A program made the position numbers and the translations under genes. DNA of 64,000 nt, taken from contig JADJPF010000007.1 in NCBI GenBank assembly GCA_016713405.1, positions 186,001 through 250,000 on the forward strand, written 5' to 3'. A model generated the notes under the pieces. It saw only the letters and a program-made list of their open reading frames with translations, was not told where the DNA came from and made no database searches. Position 1 is the first letter of the stretch. Every line of letters begins with the position of its first letter. Shown piece by piece: positions 28,591-36,864 of this stretch. The stretch is from Blastocatellia bacterium. Its GTDB lineage: Bacteria > Acidobacteriota > Blastocatellia > Chloracidobacteriales > JADJPF01.

Positions 28591-28728
28591 TTAATGACCA
28601 GGTTTAACTATGTTTATGGGTTTATTTTCATAATGACCAGGTTTAACAATTGCAGAGGCTGTTATTACTGTTGTAGTTAGTACAAGTGCAATACCAAAGA
28701 GCTTTAGGAGATTTTTTTTATTCAACAT
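28591..28728 (-). CDS. 45-residue exported peptide with two IVKPGH motifs
   Basis: ATG at 28728 follows AGAGGA at an ideal distance. The N-terminus is a clear signal peptide: basic MLNKKN, a hydrophobic core (LFGIALVLTTTVITA) and ASA before a predicted cut. The mature peptide would be only 19 residues, IVKPGHYENKPINIVKPGH, that is, two IVKPGH motifs around YENKPIN. It lies 82 bases upstream of the propeller gene on the same strand, and one terminator after the propeller closes the unit. The shared KPGH motif suggests the two products act together, for instance through the same partner, processing enzyme or metal. Too short for most gene finders. I do not recognise a family. Confidence 0.75.
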   Translation of the reverse strand: MLNKKNLLKLFGIALVLTTTVITASAIVKPGHYENKPINIVKPGH

Positions 28729-28935
28729 TGTTTCCTCTTTTAACTAATTGTAAGCATTACTAAAACTTTATGATAATTCTTTTAATAGAGCTAACCGATT
28801 TTTAACACTAAGCAAATCAAAAGTCAAGAATTTAGAACTAATAAGTAGAATTATTTAATGATTAAAAAAGAAATGAACATAAAAATTTTTGCAAAAATTT
28901 TTTTATTCAACACTTCACATATGTTAGTAGAATGA

Positions 28936-28941
28936 TATAAT
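28936..28941 (+). promoter_or_regulatory. TATAAT box, probable leaderless promoter
   Basis: TATAAT ends nine bases before the ATG at 28950 and no ribosome site lies between, so transcription should begin at or next to the start codon. A weak -35 candidate, CTTCAC, lies 16 bases upstream. Confidence 0.5.
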
Positions 28942-28949
28942 GCTTTTTT

Positions 28950-29426
28950 ATGAGACAATGGAACTTTAAAATTACCCAACATAAAGCTCCAGAGCGTTGT
29001 GAAGTTTGTCATCAAATAGATATGTTTGACAAACAAACTAATATTTGTCTTCGCTGTAACAGCCTACCTTTAGAACAATTAGCTAATCCTGTTTTTGTTA
29101 TTAGAGCTTCAAGAGCAGCTACAATTCTTGCTGCTGTACTTGGAATAATTTGTTTTTCTATTGGACTTATAGATATAAATGCTATTTCTGGACAAAAACT
29201 TCAAATGCTTATGTATAGCCCCTCTACTATTCATAATAAAATAATTATCTTTAATCTAATTAATTTAGTTATAAGTTTTGCTTTGTTTGGTTGGTGTAAA
29301 GATAAGCATAATGAAAGGCTAACTTATACGGCGGTGATCTGGGGAAGATTTGCTGCTGTAGTTGGAATTATAGGGAGTAGTATAGGATTACTACTCCCAC
29401 TTCCAGGGATTTTAATTAGGTTTTAA
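28950..29426 (+). CDS. Small membrane protein with zinc ribbon
   Basis: A 158-residue protein. Residues 14-40 hold four cysteines in two CxxC pairs (CEVCHQ, CLRCN), likely binding zinc. Three hydrophobic segments follow at about 52-73, 93-113 and 130-155. The start is just downstream of a TATAAT box, so the mRNA may be leaderless. It converges with the PDZ gene with a single-base gap. Function unknown. Confidence 0.6.
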   Translation: MRQWNFKITQHKAPERCEVCHQIDMFDKQTNICLRCNSLPLEQLANPVFVIRASRAATILAAVLGIICFSIGLIDINAISGQKLQMLMYSPSTIHNKIIIFNLINLVISFALFGWCKDKHNERLTYTAVIWGRFAAVVGIIGSSIGLLLPLPGILIRF

Positions 29427-29427
29427 C

Positions 29428-30348
29428 TTATCTTCTACTACCTAAAGTAGCTGTTAATGTTAAAGCTTCACCATCTCTTAAAACCTTTAGTTCTACCATA
29501 TCTCCACTTTGATTAGCTCTAATACGACGGCTTAGATCACCGGGGCTATCAACAGAGAATTCATTAACTGATTCAATAATATCACCTTCTTGCAATCCAG
29601 CCTCTTCAGCAGGACTATCAGTTAATACTTCACCTACTTCAACACCCATTGCAACAGGTTCAGACGCACCACAAAGACTTGATTTAACTTTATAAGTTTC
29701 TAAACTACTTACACCTAAAAAACCTTGGTGATGGCAAATATTATCAAGTTGTAGTTGGTTACGATAAACAGTATTAAGGCTAATGTTAAGCTCTATGTTA
29801 TCGCGTAAAACTTCCATTGTAATTGGTGAGCCAGGAGTAACAGTACTTAATTTTGACAAAACATCAGCGGGTGAGAAAATTTCTTCACCATTAACAAACA
29901 TAATACGATCTCCACTAAGTAGACCTGCATACTCTGCTGGACTGCTTTCAACTATTCTCTCTATCAATGCTCCTCCAGATTCATCCGCTTCATAAATAAG
30001 ATAAACTCCCATATAAGAGCGTTCATAACTACGATTAGCATAAGATTCAAAAGTTTGTGAAATAGTGGGAAGTGATTGATTACTAATAGGTTCATTATTA
30101 AGTAAAGCAACAGTAGAGCTACCAATAGCAAGGGCTAGAATAAATCCCATAATTGGTAAAACATGTCGTTGCCAGCTAGCAGTATTTGACGATTCATTGC
30201 TAGCACGTAGTAAGACTGGCACACGAGAAATATTTGGGACGGATAAATTTTGAGTAGAGATTTGAAAACCGGCTAAACGAAAACCGCAAGCACGGCAAAA
30301 CATTTCCCCATCACACACATAAGCACGACAATTTGGACATCCAGACAT
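29428..30348 (-). CDS. Membrane-anchored protein with zinc ribbon and two PDZ domains
   Basis: Strong ribosome site (GGAGG) before ATG. The N-terminal zinc ribbon is CPNCRAYVCDGEMFCRACGF (residues 4-23). A membrane helix lies at about 65-85 (HVLPIMGFILALAIGSSTVA). Two PDZ domains follow at about 110-195 (GVYLIYEADESGGALIERIV, AEYAGLLSGDRIMFVNG) and 205-305 (GVEVGEVLTDSPAEEAGLQ, GDIIESVNEF). There is no protease domain. PDZ domains bind C-terminal peptides, so this is probably a periplasmic adaptor whose ribbon faces the cytoplasm. Confidence 0.82.
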   Translation of the reverse strand: MSGCPNCRAYVCDGEMFCRACGFRLAGFQISTQNLSVPNISRVPVLLRASNESSNTASWQRHVLPIMGFILALAIGSSTVALLNNEPISNQSLPTISQTFESYANRSYERSYMGVYLIYEADESGGALIERIVESSPAEYAGLLSGDRIMFVNGEEIFSPADVLSKLSTVTPGSPITMEVLRDNIELNISLNTVYRNQLQLDNICHHQGFLGVSSLETYKVKSSLCGASEPVAMGVEVGEVLTDSPAEEAGLQEGDIIESVNEFSVDSPGDLSRRIRANQSGDMVELKVLRDGEALTLTATLGSRR

Positions 30349-30408
30349 CTTTTTGGCCTCCTTAGATTGACAGTTGTGTTGATTGACAGTTGTATCTTCA
30401 AATTATAG

Positions 30409-30987
30409 CTATAGATCACCTAATGCGCTAATAATAATTTCAGACATCTCCATTCGTTCAGCAGATTTTTTTCCGTCTCCTAGCTTATCTCTAGAATAAG
30501 TATAATTTATTGCTGCTAAACGTAAGTTGAGTCGGTCTATATCTATTGTATCTGTTAGATTTAGTTCTACTGACTCCCCATCTTTAGAAAAATTTAAAGG
30601 ACATACATCTAAAAAAAGGTCTTCGCTTTCCTCATCCTTAAAAGTAATAGGAAATCCATGTGTTCGACAAATAACAGGACGTGACTCATAAACGCTACAA
30701 GCAATGCCATCTAAAAGCGGACAAGTATTTGTCTCATTAGTTTTATTTTTTATAGTTTGGGCAGCTAATAGAACTTTTTGCTGTTGGGCAGTAGGTAAAT
30801 TTTTTATAGCAAGACTAATAAAATCAACTTCTACTAAAGAAAGCGTTAATTGTTGCTGACAACAACCAATGCACCCTAAATGACAGGTGATTTCTTGACT
30901 AAATCTTTCTTTTAAGTCTTTAGTAATTAAACTAATATCACTTAGTAATTCTTGATAGTGTAGAAAAGCGTCCTCTCTAATAGGCAT
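30409..30987 (-). CDS. YkgJ-like CxxCxxxCC cluster protein
   Basis: The start is placed at 30987 (MPIREDAFLHYQ), since the longer frame overlaps the upstream gene and this ATG lies three bases beyond that gene's stop. The protein has the family's Cys pattern: CHLGCIGCCQQ, then CPLLDGIACSVYESRPVICRTHG and a late Cys in DVCPLNF. These are ligands for an iron-sulphur cluster or zinc. Members are called YkgJ or Fe-S oxidoreductase proteins, of unknown substrate. Probably co-translated with the response regulator. Confidence 0.8.
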   Translation of the reverse strand: MPIREDAFLHYQELLSDISLITKDLKERFSQEITCHLGCIGCCQQQLTLSLVEVDFISLAIKNLPTAQQQKVLLAAQTIKNKTNETNTCPLLDGIACSVYESRPVICRTHGFPITFKDEESEDLFLDVCPLNFSKDGESVELNLTDTIDIDRLNLRLAAINYTYSRDKLGDGKKSAERMEMSEIIISALGDL

Positions 30988-30989
30988 AA

Positions 30990-32226
30990 TTAAATGACTT
31001 CTCGTAAAATTACCACACAACCAGAAATCTCTTTGTTTTCATCCCAAATTGGATCAACTGTTGCTTGCATAAGGAGTTCTTCTTCTCCTATTAGGATTTT
31101 TTCTGTGATTCTTTGCTTAGTTTCAAAAGCTTGTTTTAATAATTCTAATTTTTCTTCGCTAGGGAAAAGATTATGAGAATACTGTCCTAATAAAGTTTCA
31201 AATTTTTGTCTTAATAGCCTTGCTCCGCTTGTATTAACACGGCGCAGACGTTTTTTCGATCAAAGATAAAGATTCCATCAGATATTGAATCAAAGGTTTG
31301 TTCCCATTCTTCTTTGCCTTTTGCTACTAAATCAAATAAATGGGCTTGTTGAACAATTGCTGCTGCTTTATCTGCTATTGAACTTAAAATAAAAATATCT
31401 CGCTCAGAAAAAGCTTCTAAACGTCCGCTTTCAATATTTAAGACTCCTATAATTTCTTTACCTACTCTTAAAGGTACTGCTAATTGTGATTGAGTATTTG
31501 GATTTTGTAAGATGTATCTTTCATCTTTACTAGTATCTGATAAGTAAGTAGTTTTCCTGTTCTAGCAACATAGCTAACTAAACCTGCTCCTTCAATAGTA
31601 ACACGGCGTTTGTCATAATTTTCAGGAAAGCCTGAACTAGCTTTAACAAATAGTTCCCAGCTATTTCTATCAATTAGTTCAATAGAACAAGCTTGATAAC
31701 CAAAGTCTTTACATAAAATACTAACAATACGGTCTAAAACATGAGGTACTTCACTTATGGAAGATAACGCACTACCTGATTCTAGTAATGTAGCGGTTTC
31801 GCGTGCTGTTTTTTGCCAGTCTTGTTGAAGGCTAGAGACTTCTTGTTTTAATTCATAAAATTCTAAAGCCCGAGAAATAGTTAAGCGTAATTCAGCAAGT
31901 TTATAAGGTTTAATGATATGACCAAAAATCAAGTCCTCACTAATAGCTGTTTGTATTTCTTCTGTGTCTGTTAAACCTGTTAAAAGAAACCTTATTGTAT
32001 TAGGGGAGTGTTTAGCTATTTCTTGCAAAAGTTCCAATCCTGAGCCTTCAGGCATTTTTTGATCAGAGATAACTAAAGAAATCTCTTGTTCTGAAAGCAG
32101 AGTAAGAGCTTTTTCTATAGTTTCAGCAGTTAAAACAGTAATGTTTTTGCGGAAGACACGTTGTGCTAGCCGAAGGTTTTCTAAATCATCGTCTACAAAA
32201 AGAATCTTATGCTGATGTTTCAGCAT
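30990..32226 (-). CDS. Response regulator with GAF and PAS domains (two frameshifts)
   Basis: Ribosome site GAGGATTAAAATTA. Residues 1-125 are a receiver domain (ILFVDDDLENLRLAQ, LVISDQKMPEGSG with the phospho-acceptor Asp, LTGLTD, HIIKPYKL). A coiled linker and a GAF domain follow (LLESGSALSSISEVPHVLDR). A missing base near 31548 shifts the frame; the next frame reads LSDTSKDERYILQNPN and QSQLAVPLRVGKEIIGVLNI. A lost A near 31257 shifts it again, after which a PAS domain appears (TFDSISDGIFIFDRKKRLRR, LMQATVDPIWDENKEISGCV). The stop is at 30990. The order receiver-GAF-PAS with no output enzyme is unusual; it may be a truncated or stand-alone sensory regulator. Confidence 0.72.
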
Positions 32227-32369
32227 TAATTTTAATCCTCATTTATTGATTTAAGCTTGAAAGGGACAAGAATAAAGAGATTTTACTATATTTATTACTA
32301 CTTACCAGCAAAGAAAGCAGTTTTACTATCAACATCAATAATTTAGTTATGGCTAAACTAACAACTTAC

Positions 32370-33665
32370 TTATTTAGCACAACGAAATCCTGTTGCTTCA
32401 TAGGTTTTACCAATTTCACCAGGGAAACGAAAAGTTGCATTAAGAGGCGGGCCAGATGGGGTATTATATCCACCTCCTCTAATCACACGAAAATTTTCTT
32501 TGTTTAAACGCTCATCGTCTATAAGTGGTGCGCCTGGGTAAGGTATATAACGACTAGATGTCCATTCCCAAACATTTCCAATTGTATCTTGTAGTCCATA
32601 AGGGCTAACTCCACTAGGCAAGCTACCTACAGGTGCAGTTGTTTCAAAACCATCTTCTTTACCTGATAAATTAGAAAGATTTGGCTGATAGTCTTTTCCC
32701 CATGGCCAAATTCTTGCTTCAGGGCCACGTGCAGCTTTTTCCCATTCTTCTTCTGTTGGAAGTCTTTTACCAACCCAAGCAGCATAAGCATTAGCATCTT
32801 CCCAAGAAACATTTATTGCTGGATGATTTGGTTTATCTAAAAAATAATTTTTATCCCATGCAGGGTTTGTAGGATAAACGCGATTAGTAGCATCACAAAA
32901 TAGCTTGTAATCTTCATTTGTTACTTCATAAACATCCATATAAAAGCCAGGAATAGAGACTTTATGTTGAGGTCTAGCAGTATTGTTTTTTGCACCTGCA
33001 TTTACTCCAATTACAGTGTCCCCAGCAGGAATAAAGACCATTTCTCTTTGTGGCGGAGTAATAGGTTTAGGTGGATTTACAGTAGTTGGCGGAGTAGTCG
33101 AATTATTGGTTGATGTAGTATCAGCTTCTTTATTAAGTTCTTTGTCTGGTTGCTTGTCAGGTTCTTTTTTTACTTCTGTTGTATTATTTGTTGTATTTTC
33201 ATCAACTTTATTTAAAGGATCACTGGTTTTTGCAACTTGTGTAAGTGAAAGATTAAGCACTTTATCTTCTGTAAGCTGCAAACTTTGTAAATCTTCACCT
33301 ATTCCACGTTTGTAAATGCGTAAGTTATAAGAAATCTTTGGATCCAAATCAGGAATAATTAGTTTTCCATTAGCTGTTGATGTTGTTCCTCGATAAACAT
33401 CATTTATATATACTTCACACTCTATAGGATCAGAAATAACAGTCAAAGTAAAAAGCGACTTTACTTTTTCCACGGCTTTTTCCAAGTTGTTGTCTGGTTT
33501 TTCTGTTTTTCTGGGTGTAGGTTTGCGCACAGGCGGCTTTTCCACAGGTTTTTTCTTTGGTGCTGGTTCACTAAAAATGCCAATATCCTGTGCTTGGGCT
33601 TTGTCTACAAAAATACCTGTAAAAACTAGGGCAATGACTAATAAGATTTTTTTTGATGCCGTCAT
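32370..33665 (-). CDS. PEGA and formylglycine-generating-enzyme-like (SUMF1) protein, secreted
   Basis: The ATG at 33665 starts five bases after the stop of the kinase upstream, with no own ribosome site, so translation is probably coupled. Signal peptide ILLVIALVFTGIFVDKAQA. Pro/Lys-rich segment at 30-60. A PEGA-type domain at about 75-150 (LTVISDPIECEVYINDVYRG). A Thr/Asn/Pro linker at 150-205. An FGE/SUMF1 fold at about 215-430 (MVFIPAGDTVIG, GFYMDVYEVTNEDYKLFC, PAINVSWEDANAYAAWVGKR, LPTEEEWEKAARG, GNVWEWTSSRY, VIRGGGYN, GFRCAK). The kinase upstream has the same C-terminal fold. FGE-like proteins modify Cys or act as binding modules; the catalytic Cys pair of true FGE is not obvious here. 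Confidence 0.8.
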   Translation of the reverse strand: MTASKKILLVIALVFTGIFVDKAQAQDIGIFSEPAPKKKPVEKPPVRKPTPRKTEKPDNNLEKAVEKVKSLFTLTVISDPIECEVYINDVYRGTTSTANGKLIIPDLDPKISYNLRIYKRGIGEDLQSLQLTEDKVLNLSLTQVAKTSDPLNKVDENTTNNTTEVKKEPDKQPDKELNKEADTTSTNNSTTPPTTVNPPKPITPPQREMVFIPAGDTVIGVNAGAKNNTARPQHKVSIPGFYMDVYEVTNEDYKLFCDATNRVYPTNPAWDKNYFLDKPNHPAINVSWEDANAYAAWVGKRLPTEEEWEKAARGPEARIWPWGKDYQPNLSNLSGKEDGFETTAPVGSLPSGVSPYGLQDTIGNVWEWTSSRYIPYPGAPLIDDERLNKENFRVIRGGGYNTPSGPPLNATFRFPGEIGKTYEATGFRCAK

Positions 33666-33669
33666 ATTT

Positions 33670-35847
33670 TTATTTAATTGATTTAGCACAACGAAAACCT
33701 AAAATATCATCCTTAAAGTTAGGAGGAACAAAATTGCGAACGTATGTAGTTAAAACTTTTTGATCAGATCTAAAACTTCCCCCACGAATAACATTAGCAT
33801 TTGCTAATTTAGAATCAACAGGTTCTTTATTATTTGGATAAGAAGAGAATTTATCTGCTGTCCATTCCCAAACATTTCCAGCCATATCTAACACCCCAAA
33901 TGGACTTGCTCCTTTTGGTAAACTTCCAACTGTGCGAGGAGCATCTTCTTTTAATTCTTGTGATATTGCTACACCTTGTTCCCAACTCTTACCCCAAGGA
34001 TAAATACGTCCATCTGTTCCTCGTGCAGCGTATTCCCATTCTTTCTCTGTAGGGAGACGTTTTTCAGCCCACTTAGCATAGCTTTGCGCATCTTCCCATG
34101 TAACATTAGTTACAGGAAATAAATCTTGACCAGAGGGAAATTGATTATTTTTCCAATTTGCAGGAGCAGGATGTTTTGTTGCATCAATAAATTTTTTATA
34201 GTCTTGATTGCTTACTTCTGTTTTATCAATATAAAAGTCTGCTACTGTTGTCTCGAATGCTGGCCCAACATATTTATTTTTATCATCATCTGCTGGCGCA
34301 TCATAACCCATCTTAAACTTTCCACCCTTTACTAAAAGCATTCCTTCGGGTATTTTTGCTATCGGATTTGTAGTAGTACTATTTGTAGTGCTTGTTGTAG
34401 TTGAACTATTACTAGACCTAAATAAAGCAAAATAAGAAACAGCCACTAGTAAAACAATAGCGGCTATGCTGCCAAAAATAAAAATACTTTTAGATTTAGC
34501 TTTAACTTCTTCTGTTTCACGATAAGGTAGTGCATTAATAGCAGAAGTATTGCCTAAAGAAATAGGTGTAGGTATATTGCTGGGAGTATATTGAGGAGTA
34601 TTAACAATAAAGCTAGGAGTATCATCTACTTTCTTTGTGCTACTCGTTATTAGAGGAGTTAATCTTCCTGTAAGAGGTTTTTCTGGCATAGTATCTCTAG
34701 AAGGTTTTTCAGGAGATAATGAGCCTGTTGTAGCAAATTTATTAACACCATTGTTTAAAAGAGGTTTAAGTTGAGGATTACTTTTATAAGGATCGTGTAG
34801 ATTAGCTAGATCTGGGCTTACTATTGGAATACTAGCACTGCTAGTAGTTGGTAAAGTATAAGCTGTAGATGCTCCAGGTAGAGGTGGAAGAGCTATGGCA
34901 CATTCTATAGAGGCTTTTTCTAGTTCTTGAGCCATTTCTATAGCTGATTGAGGACGGTTTTCTGGTTTTTTCTCTAAAGCATCCATCACTATTTTAGCAA
35001 TGGGGTCTGGTAGATCAGGTCTTTTTTCTTTTACATGAACAGGTGTTTCTGTTGTGTGCATCATTGCAACAGCAATTGGTGTAGGAGCCTTAAAAGGTAC
35101 ATCGGCAGTAAACATTTCATACAGCACAATACCTAAGCTATATAAGTCAGATCTAGCGTCAAGTTCAGAGTTTTGGCATTGTTCTGGCGAAAGATAATGA
35201 GGTGAGCCAATAATTACGCCTTGACGAGTTAATCGTCCTCCCGATTCATTGCTTGGGCCGTCTTTAAGTTTAGCAATACCAAAATCTAGAACTTTTACCA
35301 ATTCACCTTGACCATTATTATTTTCAATTACAATGTTATCTGGTTTAACATCTCGGTGAATAATACCGCTACGATGGGCAGCATCTAAAGCCAAACAAAC
35401 TTGACGAACTATAGTAATGGATCGCTCTATAGGTAGAGGGCCTAGTTCCTCAATAATATCTCTTAAGGATTTGCCTACAAAAAGCTCCATCACAATATAA
35501 ACAATTTCATCTTCAGTCCGTCCAAAATCAGTAACTCCTACTGCATTTGGGTGTTTAATACGAGCAGCAGCAGTTGCTTCACGTTGAAAACGTGCTACAG
35601 CATGACGGTCAGCCACTAAAGGAGAATGGAGAATTTTCACTGCTAAATCATTTTGAATTAGCACATGTTTAGCTCTATAAACTGTTCCCATTCCGCCTTC
35701 GCCCAATTTTTCTTCTAAACGATATTTGCCATCTATGACGCGACCAACTAGCGGATCTTCCATTTCTCCATCTAGCATGTCTCCATCAAATGGACAAAAA
35801 ACCATATGATCTGGGAATTTGCGGCTACAACTAACACATTCCTTCAT
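33670..35847 (-). CDS. Ser/Thr kinase with transmembrane helix and extracytoplasmic SUMF1-like domain
   Basis: A 725-residue kinase. The N-terminal zinc ribbon is CVSCSRKFPDHMVFCPFDG. The kinase domain spans about 40-310: GEGGMGTVY, VKIL lysine, IIHRDVKPDN, DFGIAK and GSPHYLSPEQ, all complete. A Ser/Pro/Thr-rich linker follows. The membrane helix is near 450-470 (IFIFGSIAAIVLLVAVSYFA). The C-terminal domain, 495-720, is FGE/SUMF1-like (MLLVKGGKFKMG, PVTNVTWEDAQSYAKWAEKR, LPTEKEWEYAARG, GNVWEWTADKF, VIRGGSF, GFRCAK). The topology puts a sensor outside and the kinase inside. The next gene is a secreted paralogue of the outer domain. Confidence 0.88.
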   Translation of the reverse strand: MKECVSCSRKFPDHMVFCPFDGDMLDGEMEDPLVGRVIDGKYRLEEKLGEGGMGTVYRAKHVLIQNDLAVKILHSPLVADRHAVARFQREATAAARIKHPNAVGVTDFGRTEDEIVYIVMELFVGKSLRDIIEELGPLPIERSITIVRQVCLALDAAHRSGIIHRDVKPDNIVIENNNGQGELVKVLDFGIAKLKDGPSNESGGRLTRQGVIIGSPHYLSPEQCQNSELDARSDLYSLGIVLYEMFTADVPFKAPTPIAVAMMHTTETPVHVKEKRPDLPDPIAKIVMDALEKKPENRPQSAIEMAQELEKASIECAIALPPLPGASTAYTLPTTSSASIPIVSPDLANLHDPYKSNPQLKPLLNNGVNKFATTGSLSPEKPSRDTMPEKPLTGRLTPLITSSTKKVDDTPSFIVNTPQYTPSNIPTPISLGNTSAINALPYRETEEVKAKSKSIFIFGSIAAIVLLVAVSYFALFRSSNSSTTTSTTNSTTTNPIAKIPEGMLLVKGGKFKMGYDAPADDDKNKYVGPAFETTVADFYIDKTEVSNQDYKKFIDATKHPAPANWKNNQFPSGQDLFPVTNVTWEDAQSYAKWAEKRLPTEKEWEYAARGTDGRIYPWGKSWEQGVAISQELKEDAPRTVGSLPKGASPFGVLDMAGNVWEWTADKFSSYPNNKEPVDSKLANANVIRGGSFRSDQKVLTTYVRNFVPPNFKDDILGFRCAKSIK

Positions 35848-36271
35848 TTTAGGAAAAATACCTTAAGTTTACAGTGTGAAGAAAACAAAATTCTAACAAG
35901 CTTTTATATATACTAGATCCTAATTTCTTAACTCAGGTTGCTGAGATAAGGGAAATTGAATGTAAAATTTGTGTTATGAATATTCCTACTATATATGACA
36001 ATCAAGCATATACTAAGCATCTGTTAATTGTCAATTTTCAAGAAAGCTTAAAAAAAAAAAGCTGTATTTTTATTTTTTTAAGCTGTAATTGCTCGCCTTG
36101 CTTGACCAAGTGTAATAGTTCTATTAGTCTATAACGTTTTGTAAAAAGCTAGCAATTATCAAAATATAATTCTTAAAAACATATTAAATAATTATATAAA
36201 ACTAAAAAAACAAGGTTACTAAAATTTTTATAAACCCAATTTAATAACCATAGTAAGGAGATAAGATTTCA
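35848..36271. other. Gene-free spacer with an A/T-tract hairpin
   Basis: 424 bases between divergent genes. At 36045-36084, AGCTT plus an A run faces a T run plus AAGCT, an imperfect hairpin that might terminate or regulate transcription. The rest is AT-rich and should carry the promoters of the kinase and of efp. Confidence 0.4.
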
Positions 36272-36832
36272 ATGAGAGCAAATCAAATTCGACGCGGTAT
36301 GATTATCCTTTTTAATGGCATACCTCATCGTGTTATGGATGCGCGTCACCATACGCCAGGCAATCTACGAGCAATGATGCAAACTAAACTACGTAATGTT
36401 ATGACGGGTGCTTCATTAGAAACCCGTTTTAGTGCTACTGAAGACGTTGAACGTGCAACATTAGAACAACATATGTTTAAGTATCTTTATAGTGATAATA
36501 GCACTCACTATTTTATGAATGAAGAAACTTATGAACAAATAGAACTAGATGATGAAGCATTAGGAGATGGAACATATTACTTAATCCCAGATTTAACCAT
36601 CCAAGTAGAATTTTATGACGGTAAACCTATAGGAATTGACCTACCTGCTTCTGTAGAGTTAACAGTTGTTGAAACTGAGCCAGAATTAAAAGGTGCAACT
36701 ATAAGTAATTCTAATAAGCCTGCTAAATTAGAAACAGGTCTAACAATCCAAGTCCCTCCTTTTATTAAAGAAGGTGATCGTATTCGTGTTGATACAACGG
36801 AAAATAAATATATGGAACGGGCTAATAAATAA
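36272..36832 (+). CDS. efp: Elongation factor P
   Basis: A 186-residue translation factor that relieves ribosome stalling at polyproline. Ribosome site AAGGAG. The three-domain EF-P layout is complete: N-terminal KOW-like domain (MRANQIRRGMIILFNGIPHR), middle OB domain, and C-terminal OB domain with GATISNSNKPAKLETGL and GDRIRVDT. The loop that contacts the peptidyl-tRNA reads TPGNLRAMMQ. The position that is Lys34 in E. coli (PGKG) or Arg in rhamnosylated forms is Asn here, so none of the known modifications could be placed on it. Polyproline stretches occur in neighbouring genes, including the kinase at 414 (PIPPPPPLP). First gene of a cluster with waaA and lpxK. Confidence 0.93.
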   Translation: MRANQIRRGMIILFNGIPHRVMDARHHTPGNLRAMMQTKLRNVMTGASLETRFSATEDVERATLEQHMFKYLYSDNSTHYFMNEETYEQIELDDEALGDGTYYLIPDLTIQVEFYDGKPIGIDLPASVELTVVETEPELKGATISNSNKPAKLETGLTIQVPPFIKEGDRIRVDTTENKYMERANK

Positions 36833-36864
36833 CTGCTTCTTTATCTAGCAGTTAGCACTAATTT

